Shown one piece after another: positions 1 through 8,302 of a DNA stretch of 64,000 nucleotides. The notes beneath the pieces were generated by a model. The model was given only the letters and a program-made list of their open reading frames with translations. It ran no database searches and was not told the origin of the DNA. The position numbers were made by a program, and so were the translations under genes. Source of the DNA: Oceanospirillaceae bacterium (GTDB lineage: Bacteria; Pseudomonadota; Gammaproteobacteria; Pseudomonadales; Balneatricaceae). Location: positions 58,880-122,879 of the forward strand of contig JABSQZ010000004.1 of assembly GCA_013215505.1 (NCBI GenBank), given 5' to 3'. Position 1 is the stretch's first letter. Each line of letters starts with the position of its first letter.

Positions 1-1011
1 GAGCGGTATCTGCACGAATTCACCAATGGAGCTCTATTTCAACTAACCTCTCTGCTCTACTTAGAACCTAATGCCGCACTGGTTAACTCGACCGGTATAG
101 CTGCTCTAGAGTCAGGACACAAAGTAAAAGTAGTGGCGGCCATAGGCGAGTATCAAAACTTAATTGGCGAAGAACCCGGAGATATAATCCCTGATACTGT
201 GCTTGATCACTGGTTAAAGAATACTGAATCCGGATATAGCATTATCAATCCCAATGAAGTCATAGTGTCATTTACCACCGATGATAATCACAAGAGCTTG
301 CTCTATTTACATTCGCATAAGTTAATCACTGAAGACGCCAAAAATTTAATTGAATTATTTGTACAAAATATTGCCATAGCCCATGAAAATTTGCGTCTAT
401 GGCAGGAAGTAGAAGAGACCCAAAATGAAATCATTTCAATGCTCAGTGGCGCCGTTGAAACCCGATCTAAAGAAACCGGCAACCACATCATCCGCGTCTC
501 TAAAATCTGCGAATTGTTGGCGACAAAATACGGTTTACCCGAAGATGAAATTTATGCCATTAAACTCGCCTCTCCCCTGCATGACATTGGCAAAGTAGGT
601 ATCCCCGATGTTATTTTGAATAAGCCTGGCAAACATACTCCAGAAGAATGGGAGATAATGAAAACCCATTCCGAATTAGGCTCTCAAGTCTTAAGTGATT
701 CCAAGCGCCCCATTATTCAAAGCGGTGCTATTATCGCTATGCAACACCATGAAAAATGGGATGGTTCAGGCTACCCCAAGGGACTCTCAGGCACAGACAT
801 CCATATTTTCGGACGCATTACAGGGCTGGCTGATGTATTTGATGCACTCTGCTCTAAGCGCTGCTATAAAAATGCCTGGACGGTTGAGGAAACCATGGCG
901 TTAATCCACGACCAATCTGGCAGTCATTTTGACCCGGATTTAGTCAAATTGCTGGAAGATAATTTGGCGGCTGTTCTGGAAATTCAAAGCCAGTATCAAG
1001 ACAAGAACTAG
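1..1011 (+). CDS. DUF3369/HD-GYP domain response regulator (5' end outside window)
   Basis: The reading frame is open from base 1, so the gene begins upstream and 336 residues are visible. The N-terminal visible part resembles the GAF-like DUF3369 region found between a receiver domain and an HD-GYP domain. The HD-GYP output domain is intact: HDIGK at visible residues 194-198, HHE at 249-251 and the GYP signature in DGSGYPKG at about 254-261. Proteins of this class hydrolyse cyclic di-GMP, so the likely role is a receiver-controlled c-di-GMP phosphodiesterase. The receiver domain itself would lie outside the window and is inferred. A GTG codon at 133 is an internal valine, not the true start. 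Confidence 0.88.
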   Translation, partial: ERYLHEFTNGALFQLTSLLYLEPNAALVNSTGIAALESGHKVKVVAAIGEYQNLIGEEPGDIIPDTVLDHWLKNTESGYSIINPNEVIVSFTTDDNHKSLLYLHSHKLITEDAKNLIELFVQNIAIAHENLRLWQEVEETQNEIISMLSGAVETRSKETGNHIIRVSKICELLATKYGLPEDEIYAIKLASPLHDIGKVGIPDVILNKPGKHTPEEWEIMKTHSELGSQVLSDSKRPIIQSGAIIAMQHHEKWDGSGYPKGLSGTDIHIFGRITGLADVFDALCSKRCYKNAWTVEETMALIHDQSGSHFDPDLVKLLEDNLAAVLEIQSQYQDKN

Positions 1012-1084
1012 CGTTCGTCAATCATTGCCAGTTTTTCTCTTGGCACTTTTTTTTGCAATTAGCTGGTCTGTCACAAATTTAAGA

Positions 1085-1399
1085 TCATAGATCGCAATAA
1101 TGACTACTGGTTGTACAGTTCCAGCAATAATCAAAAGCCGCTCCATTAATTTCTGCACATTTCACACATTGCCAATCTGCTAGCTCCTTACTATTAAACA
1201 CCGCCAGCAGCTTTTGTGCTCTCTCATAGTGCAAATCTTCTACAACCCAGAGCTCCAGCCAATTATCAATAGGCGGCAATTCTCCCACCCCAGCGCTGGA
1301 AAACTCGTTCTTTAAAAATACTTTAATACTGGAAGCTTCGACAATATTTTTGGCATTTAATACGATCAAATTATTTGCATGCGTATAGATTAATTTCAA
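1085..1399 (-). CDS. DUF2007 domain protein with C-terminal zinc ribbon
   Basis: About 104 residues. The start chosen is TTG at 1399, giving M(L)KLIYTHANNLIVLNAKN, because GAGG lies 6 nt upstream and because a longer frame starting at 1453 would read into a perfect 14-bp hairpin. The N-terminal part matches the DUF2007 pattern (YTH..N, NAKNIVEA, LKNEF, GVGELPPID, LWVV). The C-terminus adds a RanBP2-like zinc ribbon, WQCVKCAEINGAAFDYCWNC, with a CxxC-N10-CxxC cysteine arrangement. DUF2007 proteins are small cytosolic proteins of uncertain, possibly signalling, function. Family assignment is fairly firm; the biochemical role is unknown. Confidence 0.8.
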   Translation of the reverse strand: MKLIYTHANNLIVLNAKNIVEASSIKVFLKNEFSSAGVGELPPIDNWLELWVVEDLHYERAQKLLAVFNSKELADWQCVKCAEINGAAFDYCWNCTTSSHYCDL

Positions 1400-1437
1400 A
1401 TGCACCTCACTGTTATTAGAGCAAAAAAATACAACCC

Positions 1438-1472
1438 CGCCTCTTGTTAACATTGACTGTTAACAAGAGGCG
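1438..1472 (-). terminator. Perfect 14-bp stem hairpin, probable terminator of the Cys/Met enzyme gene
   Basis: Arms 1438-1451 and 1459-1472 are perfectly complementary around a 7-nt loop. On the minus strand the stem is followed after about 8 nt by a run of seven T (1429-1423), so the spacing is looser than in a canonical terminator. It lies downstream of the PLP-enzyme gene (1601-2872) and upstream of the DUF2007 gene, so it could also be a leader structure for the latter. Confidence 0.5.
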
Positions 1473-1568
1473 CCTGTGGACAACAGAGCATCCTAATATC
1501 CAGGCATAAACCACAATTGACCCACTATCAAGACAGAAACAGTCAGGTTACTGTGCAGGTCCACAGGC
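1472..1568. repeat. Dispersed repeat copy A with flanking inverted repeat
   Basis: The 24-nt core at 1484-1507 (CAGAGCAT...ATCCAGGCAT) matches two other intergenic cores in this window (3221-3244 and 7297-7320) at about 20 of 24 positions. Here the core sits just inside the left arm of a perfect 10-bp inverted repeat, GCCTGTGGAC at 1472-1481 and GTCCACAGGC at 1559-1568. The architecture suggests a small non-coding repetitive element (REP/MITE-like), which is inference. Confidence 0.5.
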
Positions 1569-1600
1569 AGTTTTTAGCCTGCGCAGCAGCTGTCTGTTGC

Positions 1601-2872
1601 TTAGCCAAGCGCCTGGGCCAGATCGCCCAGCAAACATTCACTCTCTTCAAGGCCGATAGACACTCTAAGCATGCCGTCGCTTATCTGCATCGCCTGTCTT
1701 TTTTGTGCACCCATTTCCCAAAAGATAGTATGAGCGACAGGGATTATCAAGCTACGAGTATCGCCTAAGCCTGTCGCTTTAATGAATACTTCCAATTTAT
1801 CTACAAAATCCAAACATTGATCAGCATCTACCAGCTCAAATGAAAACAACCAAGAGCCAGCTTTGAATAGACGACAGGCTTGCTGATAGGCATTGTGGTC
1901 TTCCAGCATTGGATAATAAACCTTGGCAACTTTAGGGTGTTGTTGCAGAAAACGCGCCACTGTCAACGCCGTAGCACTGCTCCTCTGCATACGAATCGCC
2001 AGAGTTTCCAGCCCCAAACTTATCTGATGCGCCGCATGAGAGGACAGCGTAGCCCCCATATCCCGCAGGCCCTTTTTTCTGATCTGCTGCAAGCCCCATT
2101 TACTGGCATCTCCCTTGCGGTAATTGACAAAAATGTTAGGATATTTTTGCCAATCATATAACCCCGTGTCTATCACCACCCCCCCTAATACTTGTCCCTG
2201 CCCCGCCGCAGACTTGGTCAATGAGTGGATGACTAAAGATGCCTTAACGGATTTAGGTTTAAATAAATACGCTGACAAGATAGTATTATCAACCACATAG
2301 ACAATGTTAAGCTGTTCACACAACTCACCTATGGCCATTAAATCGGGAACTTGTGTACCTGGGTTGGCCACTGTTTCGACAAAGACAATTCGAGTATTGT
2401 CCTGGATTGCAGCAGCGACATTCTGCACCGCTGTGGCATTCACTCTTGTGACAAGAATGCCTAAGTTTTCCAGAGTGTTAAAGAAGCTTGCGGTATTGCC
2501 AAACAAATGCTCTGAGACGACTATATGGTCACCCGCTTTCACTAATGTCAGGAAGGTTGCGGCAATTGCGCCCATACCCGTTGCAAAAGCAACTGCTCCA
2601 CAACCTTCTTCAATTTTCGCCAGCTTAGCCTCTAGTACCGCGGTAGTGGGTGTTCCCTGACGAGAATAGGGAGAGTTCCCTTTTGACTTACCCTGAAAAA
2701 CATTAATCAAATCTGCAACTGAGTTATAGGTATATTGAGTGGACGGGTGTAGCGGATAGTGCACCCCGCCATTGGCATGCTCTATCATTCGGTCGAAATG
2801 CACCACATCAGCAGTAAAATACGCTTCTTCGGTTGGCGGGTTTTGTAGGTCTGGTTGATCTATCTTTTTCAT
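1601..2872 (-). CDS. Cys/Met metabolism PLP-dependent enzyme (cystathionine gamma-synthase family)
   Basis: 423 residues, the usual length for this fold-type I family. The active-site lysine lies in HSLTKSAAGQGQVLGG, and the phosphate-cup and substrate motifs PYSRQGTPTT, FATGMGAIAA and VVDNTILSAY are clear. The family includes cystathionine gamma-synthase, O-acetyl/O-succinylhomoserine sulfhydrylase and methionine gamma-lyase; sequence alone does not separate them. It acts in the cytosol on sulfur amino acids or their homoserine-ester precursors. It stands alone: the nearest gene upstream on this strand is more than 550 bp away. No SAM riboswitch was recognised upstream. Which reaction it performs is left open. 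Confidence 0.88.
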   Translation of the reverse strand: MKKIDQPDLQNPPTEEAYFTADVVHFDRMIEHANGGVHYPLHPSTQYTYNSVADLINVFQGKSKGNSPYSRQGTPTTAVLEAKLAKIEEGCGAVAFATGMGAIAATFLTLVKAGDHIVVSEHLFGNTASFFNTLENLGILVTRVNATAVQNVAAAIQDNTRIVFVETVANPGTQVPDLMAIGELCEQLNIVYVVDNTILSAYLFKPKSVKASLVIHSLTKSAAGQGQVLGGVVIDTGLYDWQKYPNIFVNYRKGDASKWGLQQIRKKGLRDMGATLSSHAAHQISLGLETLAIRMQRSSATALTVARFLQQHPKVAKVYYPMLEDHNAYQQACRLFKAGSWLFSFELVDADQCLDFVDKLEVFIKATGLGDTRSLIIPVAHTIFWEMGAQKRQAMQISDGMLRVSIGLEESECLLGDLAQALG

Positions 2873-3430
2873 ATTGCTGTAAATTCCCTGAATTAACGAC
2901 TGCTGATATTAGTGCTTTGACGAAGTGTTCAACAACTAAGGTATCAAATTAACATACGGCCAAGCATGCAATTGTTGTCAACAAAAATATGGCTTTTCAC
3001 TTTATGGATCTGCTAGCTCTGCTTGCTATTAATGGCTTATTTTCTGGATAGCCCCGGGTTTAGCTGCTGTTGATATTAATCGTTTAGCAAAGTGTATGAC
3101 ATCTGTGAGAGCAGCAAGTTTCTACACCAGAATACAATACCCCTGAGAAATTAAGAACCAGAAGTTTAGATTGTTAATATCTAAGTAACAAGCAAATAAG
3201 TCAGATGCGATATTACCTTGCAGAGCATTCCACGATCCAGGCATCCCCTCAGTGGCAGGCTACCAACAGATATGCTAGAGCAACTATGCTGTTCGGTCTA
3301 ATACAGTACCAATCGCTTTAAATCCCGCTGAGAAAAAACCTAGCCTATTCGCATGTCTGCAAAGCTTATTATCTTTATCAGCTAAAGCTTAAGTGTGATT
3401 CCAGCAACCGGTTGACTATCGCCGCTTACC
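2873..3430. other. Intergenic gap, 558 bp, containing dispersed repeat copy B
   Basis: No open frame worth calling. It holds the second copy of the 24-nt dispersed repeat at 3221-3244, plus a weak direct repeat of about 33 nt (around 2902-2934 and 3070-3102, roughly 70% identical by eye) that may be a duplicated promoter region. The gap separates two minus-strand genes and should contain the promoter of the PLP-enzyme gene. Confidence 0.5.
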
Positions 3431-4900
3431 CTAACAATCTGAAAAAACTGACGCCAAAGCCATTATCGCCCGCTGCTGTTGTTGCTGATTAAAACCTGCA
3501 AAGCCTATTACCAATCCCTGGCGCTTATTTTCACTGCTATAATAATGGGATAACGCTTTTACCCCCACCCCTAACTCTCTCGCCCGCCGACAAATCACCT
3601 CATCGCTGAATCCTGCAGCCAATAGATACACACAGTGCATACCGCCATCACTGGGCACTAATTGTAGGTACCCAGAGAGGTGTTGTTCAACCAGTTGCTG
3701 CAACAGATTGCGACGCGAGAGATACAATTTTCGCATCCGCCTGACATGGCTGGAAAAATGCCCGGCAGCCATAAATTGCGCCAGTGTCAACTGCGGTAAA
3801 ATTGACACATCACCTTGCATTAACTGCTTAGCCAGGGTAAAAGGTCGAACTAATTGATCGGGCAATACCAGATAGCCAATACGGATTGACGGGTGCAATA
3901 TGCGACTAAATGTTCCGGAGTAAATAACCCGTTGCTCAGTATCCAAACCCTGCAGGGAAGTTAATGGTGGGCCATCAAATCTAAATTCACTGTCGTAATC
4001 ATCTTCAATAATCCATCCTCCCTGATCTGCTGCCCACTGCAGCAAAGCCAACCGACGCTGCAAACTTAACGTATGCCCCAGTGGATAATTTCTCGAGGGA
4101 GTAACCACTGCCAATTTCGCTAAATATTGTTTGTCTGGGGATAAATTAAAACCTTGCTCGTCACTCTCTATCAGTATTTTATTGGCACCTACCGCGTTAA
4201 CGGCACCCTCGATACCAAAGTAACAAGGATCTTCAACAAAAACACCTTCACCTGGATTGAGCAACATTTGCAGGGACAAATAAATAGCTTGCTGGGAGCC
4301 AGAAAAAATCAGAATATTGTTACTGTGGCACTTTACCCCTCTGACAATTTGTAAATAGGAAGCTATTTGCTCTCGCAGTTGTGCACAGCCAAGCCCTGAA
4401 GACACCAGTTGATGCTTCATTACCCGCCCGGCATAATTTACCGCGCGCTGCCATTGCATCCAGGGAAACTCAGCTAAAGCAGGAATTGCTGGTTCTAACA
4501 AATATTTTGCATAGGGAATTGTGTGATGATCTTGCCAATTGAGCCTCTCAGCCAATTTAGAGAGTTTTTTCTCAGCTTTAAAAGAGCGACTGCTTGGAGT
4601 CTCGTCGGCACGGGGAAAAGCAATAGCCGCAGAGTGAGTGACAAAACTTCCAGAGCCAGGACGCGTTTCGATATAGCCTTCTGCCAGTAATAACTCAAAT
4701 GCCGATTTTACTGTATTCCTGGATAATTTTAGCGACTGAGCCAGCGGTCGACTCGCAGGCAACTTCGCCCCCGCAATCATTTTTCCTTCGATAATACTCT
4801 GTCGCAGCGCTTTGAACAGCGCAATATAGCGGGGAATTTTTTCCTCTTGCAACAGTGGTAAAAACAACTCAGATGGAAATTCACTCTTGTTCAATTTCAT
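3431..4900 (-). CDS. MocR/GntR-family regulator with aminotransferase domain
   Basis: 489 residues. Residues 20-90 form a GntR winged helix (KLPASRPLAQSLKLSRNTVKSAFELLLAEGYIETRPGSGSFV in outline). The rest is a class I aminotransferase fold with PLP-site motifs IFSGSQQAIY, IIEDDYDSEFR and YSGTFSRILHPSIRIGYLVLP, the last matching the position of the PLP-binding lysine loop. The loop reads S-G-T-F-S-R, with no obvious lysine at the usual place, which is worth checking. MocR proteins bind PLP or amino-compound aldimines and control PLP, GABA or amino-acid genes. It is transcribed 29 bp downstream of a prephenate dehydratase, which suggests aromatic amino-acid or PLP control. Confidence 0.9.
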   Translation of the reverse strand: MKLNKSEFPSELFLPLLQEEKIPRYIALFKALRQSIIEGKMIAGAKLPASRPLAQSLKLSRNTVKSAFELLLAEGYIETRPGSGSFVTHSAAIAFPRADETPSSRSFKAEKKLSKLAERLNWQDHHTIPYAKYLLEPAIPALAEFPWMQWQRAVNYAGRVMKHQLVSSGLGCAQLREQIASYLQIVRGVKCHSNNILIFSGSQQAIYLSLQMLLNPGEGVFVEDPCYFGIEGAVNAVGANKILIESDEQGFNLSPDKQYLAKLAVVTPSRNYPLGHTLSLQRRLALLQWAADQGGWIIEDDYDSEFRFDGPPLTSLQGLDTEQRVIYSGTFSRILHPSIRIGYLVLPDQLVRPFTLAKQLMQGDVSILPQLTLAQFMAAGHFSSHVRRMRKLYLSRRNLLQQLVEQHLSGYLQLVPSDGGMHCVYLLAAGFSDEVICRRARELGVGVKALSHYYSSENKRQGLVIGFAGFNQQQQQRAIMALASVFSDC

Positions 4901-4929
4901 AGCGTTTTACCTCTGCGATAGCTCACTTG

Positions 4930-5766
4930 CTAAGTCGCTCTAAGGTAGGAGCCCAGCACTCTGACTTTATATGCTTGTTGTATCTCAATTAATGCAGCCG
5001 CCACATTGGCATCTTGTTGGTGACCATCCAAGTCGATGAAAAAGTGGTATTTACCAAATTGCTGCCGAGTGGGCCTTGAAACGATTGAGGTCAAGTTGAT
5101 CTGCCGCTTGGTAAATTTAGCTAAAATACCTTCCAAATATCCCGGCTGATCGTCATCATCCAATACAATCAGGCTAGTTTTATAATCGCCTGAGCAACCG
5201 TTGTAATCTTCTATTTGCTCTGCACTAAACAACAGAAACCGAGTTTGATTATTTCTATAGTCATTGATATTTTCCACCACGCTGGCGAAGTTACGAGTGT
5301 CTAGCAGATGCCTTGGCACTACCGCTGCAGCTTTAGCTAAGTCACCCATGCTGTGCAGTGACTGACTATTACTTTCAGTACTGACAAATTTAACCTCATG
5401 CAGAGCATCTAAATACTCCGCACATTGTCCTTTTGCCACAAATTGAACAAACACTGTCTCTATGTCACTAATATGTTTTGCCTGGCTTACCAATGAGAAT
5501 TGGATCGGCAGTAACAGTTCGGCGCCAATATACAAATCGGCATCTATCAGATGATCTAATACTAAATTGACATAACCTTCAGATAGATTTTCTATCGGTA
5601 GCATACCCATTCTTACATCCGAGCCTATCGCCAATAAAGCTTTTTTAAGGGTACTGTAATACACTATCTCTAAATCAATAGAGTGTTTCTTCAGGTAGGA
5701 TTTTGTCGCAACTTCAGAAAAAGTCCCCTGAGGACCTAAAGTTGCTATTTTATTGAGCAAAGTCAT
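4930..5766 (-). CDS. pheA: Prephenate dehydratase (stand-alone PDT-ACT)
   Basis: 278 residues. The PDT domain covers about 1-190, with LGPQGTFSE near the N-terminus and the catalytic threonine motif NQTRFLLFS around 174. A C-terminal ACT domain follows, with SRPTRQQFGKYHFFID, the phenylalanine-binding allosteric region. It converts prephenate to phenylpyruvate in phenylalanine synthesis. There is no N-terminal chorismate mutase, unlike the fused P-protein of many gammaproteobacteria. The residue preceding SRP is V rather than E of the common ESRP motif, so feedback binding may differ. It is followed closely by a MocR regulator on the same strand and could be co-transcribed. Because it may be a second, specialised copy, the symbol is tentative. 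Confidence 0.85.
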   Translation of the reverse strand: MTLLNKIATLGPQGTFSEVATKSYLKKHSIDLEIVYYSTLKKALLAIGSDVRMGMLPIENLSEGYVNLVLDHLIDADLYIGAELLLPIQFSLVSQAKHISDIETVFVQFVAKGQCAEYLDALHEVKFVSTESNSQSLHSMGDLAKAAAVVPRHLLDTRNFASVVENINDYRNNQTRFLLFSAEQIEDYNGCSGDYKTSLIVLDDDDQPGYLEGILAKFTKRQINLTSIVSRPTRQQFGKYHFFIDLDGHQQDANVAAALIEIQQAYKVRVLGSYLRAT

Positions 5767-5874
5767 CGCCTATATAACTGTAACTTAAAGCGAACTTGCT
5801 GACTTATAAGTTAGATATTTATTGAAACCTCAAAGACCTCAGCCCACCAAGGTTTTGATTAAAATTATGCAGCG

Positions 5875-6414
5875 TTAAAATCCAGCACCGGGTTCTTCCA
5901 GATAATCCATCTCCTCTTCGGTCGAGTCTCTCCACAGCAGTTGGTTTCTGTGCGGGTAGCGACCAAATTTTTTAATGACATCAAAATGCTGCCGGGCGCT
6001 GTTGATATTTCCCTGGATACCGACATCTGCAAACAGCTGCTCGCCGATAGTGTGAATAGCAATCGATTCACTGTGCATAAAGGGCATATACAGGAAGCTT
6101 CTTTCACTGGCGGATAGCTGCATATCAGCTTTGACTCTGATCGCCTCTTGGGAAAGTGTCAGCGCCATGGCATCTGTGGCAAAGGCCTGAGCTGTGCCCC
6201 GGAACATGTTTCTGGAAAACTGATCCAAAATCACAATTTCAGCTAGGCGGCCGCGGCTATTATCACGCCACTGATACAATTCACCCAAACTGGCCTGGTT
6301 ATAAATATCATGAAAACGCTCATTTATTGCAGCATCCAACTCCGGGTCTTTTTTCCACCACTGTGCGGGAGTTAGCTCCTGAAACCAATATTTTAGTACT
6401 TCTTCATAATTCAT
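5875..6414 (-). CDS. DUF924 family protein
   Basis: 179 residues, typical for DUF924. Recognisable family features are the N-terminal VLKYWFQELTPAQWWKKDPELD, RLAEIVILDQFSRNMFRGTAQAFATD, and FLYMPFMHSES. These small cytosolic helical proteins have a TPR-like fold and no established function. A strong start (ATG at 6414) is preceded by a short gap. The neighbours give no functional clue. Confidence 0.85.
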   Translation of the reverse strand: MNYEEVLKYWFQELTPAQWWKKDPELDAAINERFHDIYNQASLGELYQWRDNSRGRLAEIVILDQFSRNMFRGTAQAFATDAMALTLSQEAIRVKADMQLSASERSFLYMPFMHSESIAIHTIGEQLFADVGIQGNINSARQHFDVIKKFGRYPHRNQLLWRDSTEEEMDYLEEPGAGF

Positions 6415-6582
6415 AACTATTCCCTGTTACTCATAATTTACGGTGCATAATAACAAACATACGACTATTGCAGCATAAGCTCTGTACAAATCCTTCACAT
6501 GCCCACTAAGTATAAACTATAACTTTATTGCTGTGGGATTTATGCCATAACTATCAAGTAATTAATTTCGCAATCCACAGGA

Positions 6583-7242
6583 TCAAGTCTGCATTTTCTC
6601 AATTGCCGCCAGCACCCCCAATAGCGGACTGGCCAAGATAGACGCAGGTATTTGATCGCAATATTTGATCGCACCTGCCATCGAAGCCTGGGCTAAGACA
6701 ATGATGTCATAATCGTGATACTGGCTATTTATTGTCCTGGCAATGCACCGATGATAGTTGTCTATTTCACCCGCGCCAAACAACTGCCAGGCGGATTCTA
6801 CAGTCACAGTGCTCAATTGAACTTCTCTGCCGGCATTCAAGGCAGAACTTTCTAGCAGCTGTACTGTGGGCTGCAAAGTACTTTTCAGAGCTGCCACAAC
6901 CAGTATACGATCTGCGCTTAATACGGCTTTATCTGCCATGGCCCGATCGATACGCATAGCCTGAAAGCTCAAATGAGTGTCAGCGGATTGCTCCGCCACC
7001 TCCCCTATTGTAGAGCAAGTACACACCACTACAGCCGCTCCATCAACTGCCAGCTGGCGCATTTGAGTTTTAATATCGCGCTGTAAATCACTGTCCAGAC
7101 CGAACTCTATAGCGCGATTCAACAGCGACTCATTAACTTCATGCACAACATTGAATTTTACATCTAACTCCTTAATAATATAACCAAATGTTTCTATATG
7201 CACTAATGAAGTATGTAAAAAGGCGAGTGATTTATTGGGCAC
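6583..7242 (-). CDS. Asp/Glu racemase-like protein
   Basis: 219 residues when started from GTG at 7242, chosen because AGAGGA lies 6 nt upstream; a longer frame from 7320 would run through the 7263-7339 repeat element. The protein shows the aspartate/glutamate/hydantoin racemase fold: an N-terminal HTS, the first cysteine in VVVCTCSTIGE and a VLAQASMAG segment where the second catalytic cysteine normally sits. That second position is A/S rather than C, so racemase activity may be lost or the chemistry may differ. Such proteins act in the cytosol on small amino or keto acids. Substrate is unknown. Confidence 0.7.
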   Translation of the reverse strand: MPNKSLAFLHTSLVHIETFGYIIKELDVKFNVVHEVNESLLNRAIEFGLDSDLQRDIKTQMRQLAVDGAAVVVCTCSTIGEVAEQSADTHLSFQAMRIDRAMADKAVLSADRILVVAALKSTLQPTVQLLESSALNAGREVQLSTVTVESAWQLFGAGEIDNYHRCIARTINSQYHDYDIIVLAQASMAGAIKYCDQIPASILASPLLGVLAAIEKMQT

Positions 7243-7262
7243 TGTTGTTCCTCTTCTTAGGG

Positions 7263-7339
7263 AGCATGCGATCAACTCCAATACGCCTCTGGCGTACAGA
7301 GAATTTCGAGATCCAGGCATCGTACCCAGAGGGCATGCT
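7263..7339. repeat. Dispersed repeat copy C with nested inverted repeats
   Basis: Core copy at 7297-7320 (CAGAGAATTTCGAGATCCAGGC...). It is enclosed by CCTCTGG-C-GTAC (7286-7297) and GTACCCAGAGG (7322-7332), an 11-bp inverted repeat with a single bulge. An outer pair AGCATGC (7263-7269) / GCATGCT (7333-7339) surrounds it. It lies upstream of the racemase-like gene. The nested inverted repeats around a shared core argue for a mobile or REP-like element. Confidence 0.5.
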
Positions 7340-7491
7340 AATTACAGGCGAGCTGGTTGCCTACATGGATGTGGGTACTTAGACTTTGCATGGAGCAAAA
7401 AGCCTGTGCCCGGCGAAAATCGATAACAACGAGATCGAGATGTTCCTTAGTTAACTAATGGATGAAGTCTCGTTTATTTAATGCAAATATT

Positions 7492-8190
7492 CTATTCAAA
7501 CAAACTCAGCGAACCCTGATCTTTAATTTTCCAGTCAACCTCAGTTTCACCTTTGCCGGCTAACCAGGCGTTAGTCACAGAGAAGTGTTTGCAGCCAAAA
7601 AACCCACGGTAGGCAGATAGGGGCGAAGGATGGGGAGCGCTGAGCACTAAGTGTTTTTGCGTGTCGATATTTTCACCTTTAGCCTGGGCATGGCTCCCCC
7701 ACAATAAAAACACACAGTGTGGATTCAATGCACTAATTTCAGCAATCAAGGTATCGGTAAACCTCTCCCAGCCCAGTTTTGCATGAGAGTGTGCCTTAGC
7801 TCTCTGTACAGTCAGCACTGTATTTAACAGCAGTACTCCCTGCTCAGCCCAACTGCTTAAATCTCCGTGCTGCGGTGTTGCAAAGCCATCAATGTCTGTC
7901 TGCAACTCTTTGTATATATTTACCAGAGAGGGCGGGACTTTGTCATCTTGACCGACTGAAAAAGCCAACCCCTGCGCTTGACCAACGCCGTGATATGGGT
8001 CTTGGCCTAAAATCACCACTTTTATTTTGTCGATATCAACATAATTAAAAGCATTGTAAATATCCCGATCTTTTGGATATACCTCAATACCTTGCGCTCT
8101 TTGTTGCGCAATTGCATCGCTTAGAGCAATGAAGTAATCTTGCTGTTGCTGCTGCTCAATTATTTTCTTCCAGCGCTTAGGTAGCGACAT
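7492..8190 (-). CDS. ung: Uracil-DNA glycosylase, family 1
   Basis: 232 residues, the usual size. The water-activating motif GQDPYHGVGQAQGLAFSV lies around residue 61 and the DNA-intercalating loop HPSPLSAYRG near 190; LLWGSHAQAK is also typical. It excises uracil from DNA to start base-excision repair in the cytosol. The start ATG has GGGA about 7 nt upstream. It is a single gene, divergent from the FetB-like permease. Confidence 0.97.
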   Translation of the reverse strand: MSLPKRWKKIIEQQQQQDYFIALSDAIAQQRAQGIEVYPKDRDIYNAFNYVDIDKIKVVILGQDPYHGVGQAQGLAFSVGQDDKVPPSLVNIYKELQTDIDGFATPQHGDLSSWAEQGVLLLNTVLTVQRAKAHSHAKLGWERFTDTLIAEISALNPHCVFLLWGSHAQAKGENIDTQKHLVLSAPHPSPLSAYRGFFGCKHFSVTNAWLAGKGETEVDWKIKDQGSLSLFE

Positions 8191-8302
8191 ATTTTTTCCC
8201 GATGATGATTTTCTTTTTCTGTAAGCTGGCTGCTATTGAAAAGAATAATATCTGCTATGTGCAACAATCACATCATACTATTTGAATTATTAGGTACCAA
8301 TA

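Noticed and set aside
2873..3430. A SAM riboswitch before the Cys/Met enzyme
   Set aside because: No recognisable aptamer core was found in the gap.
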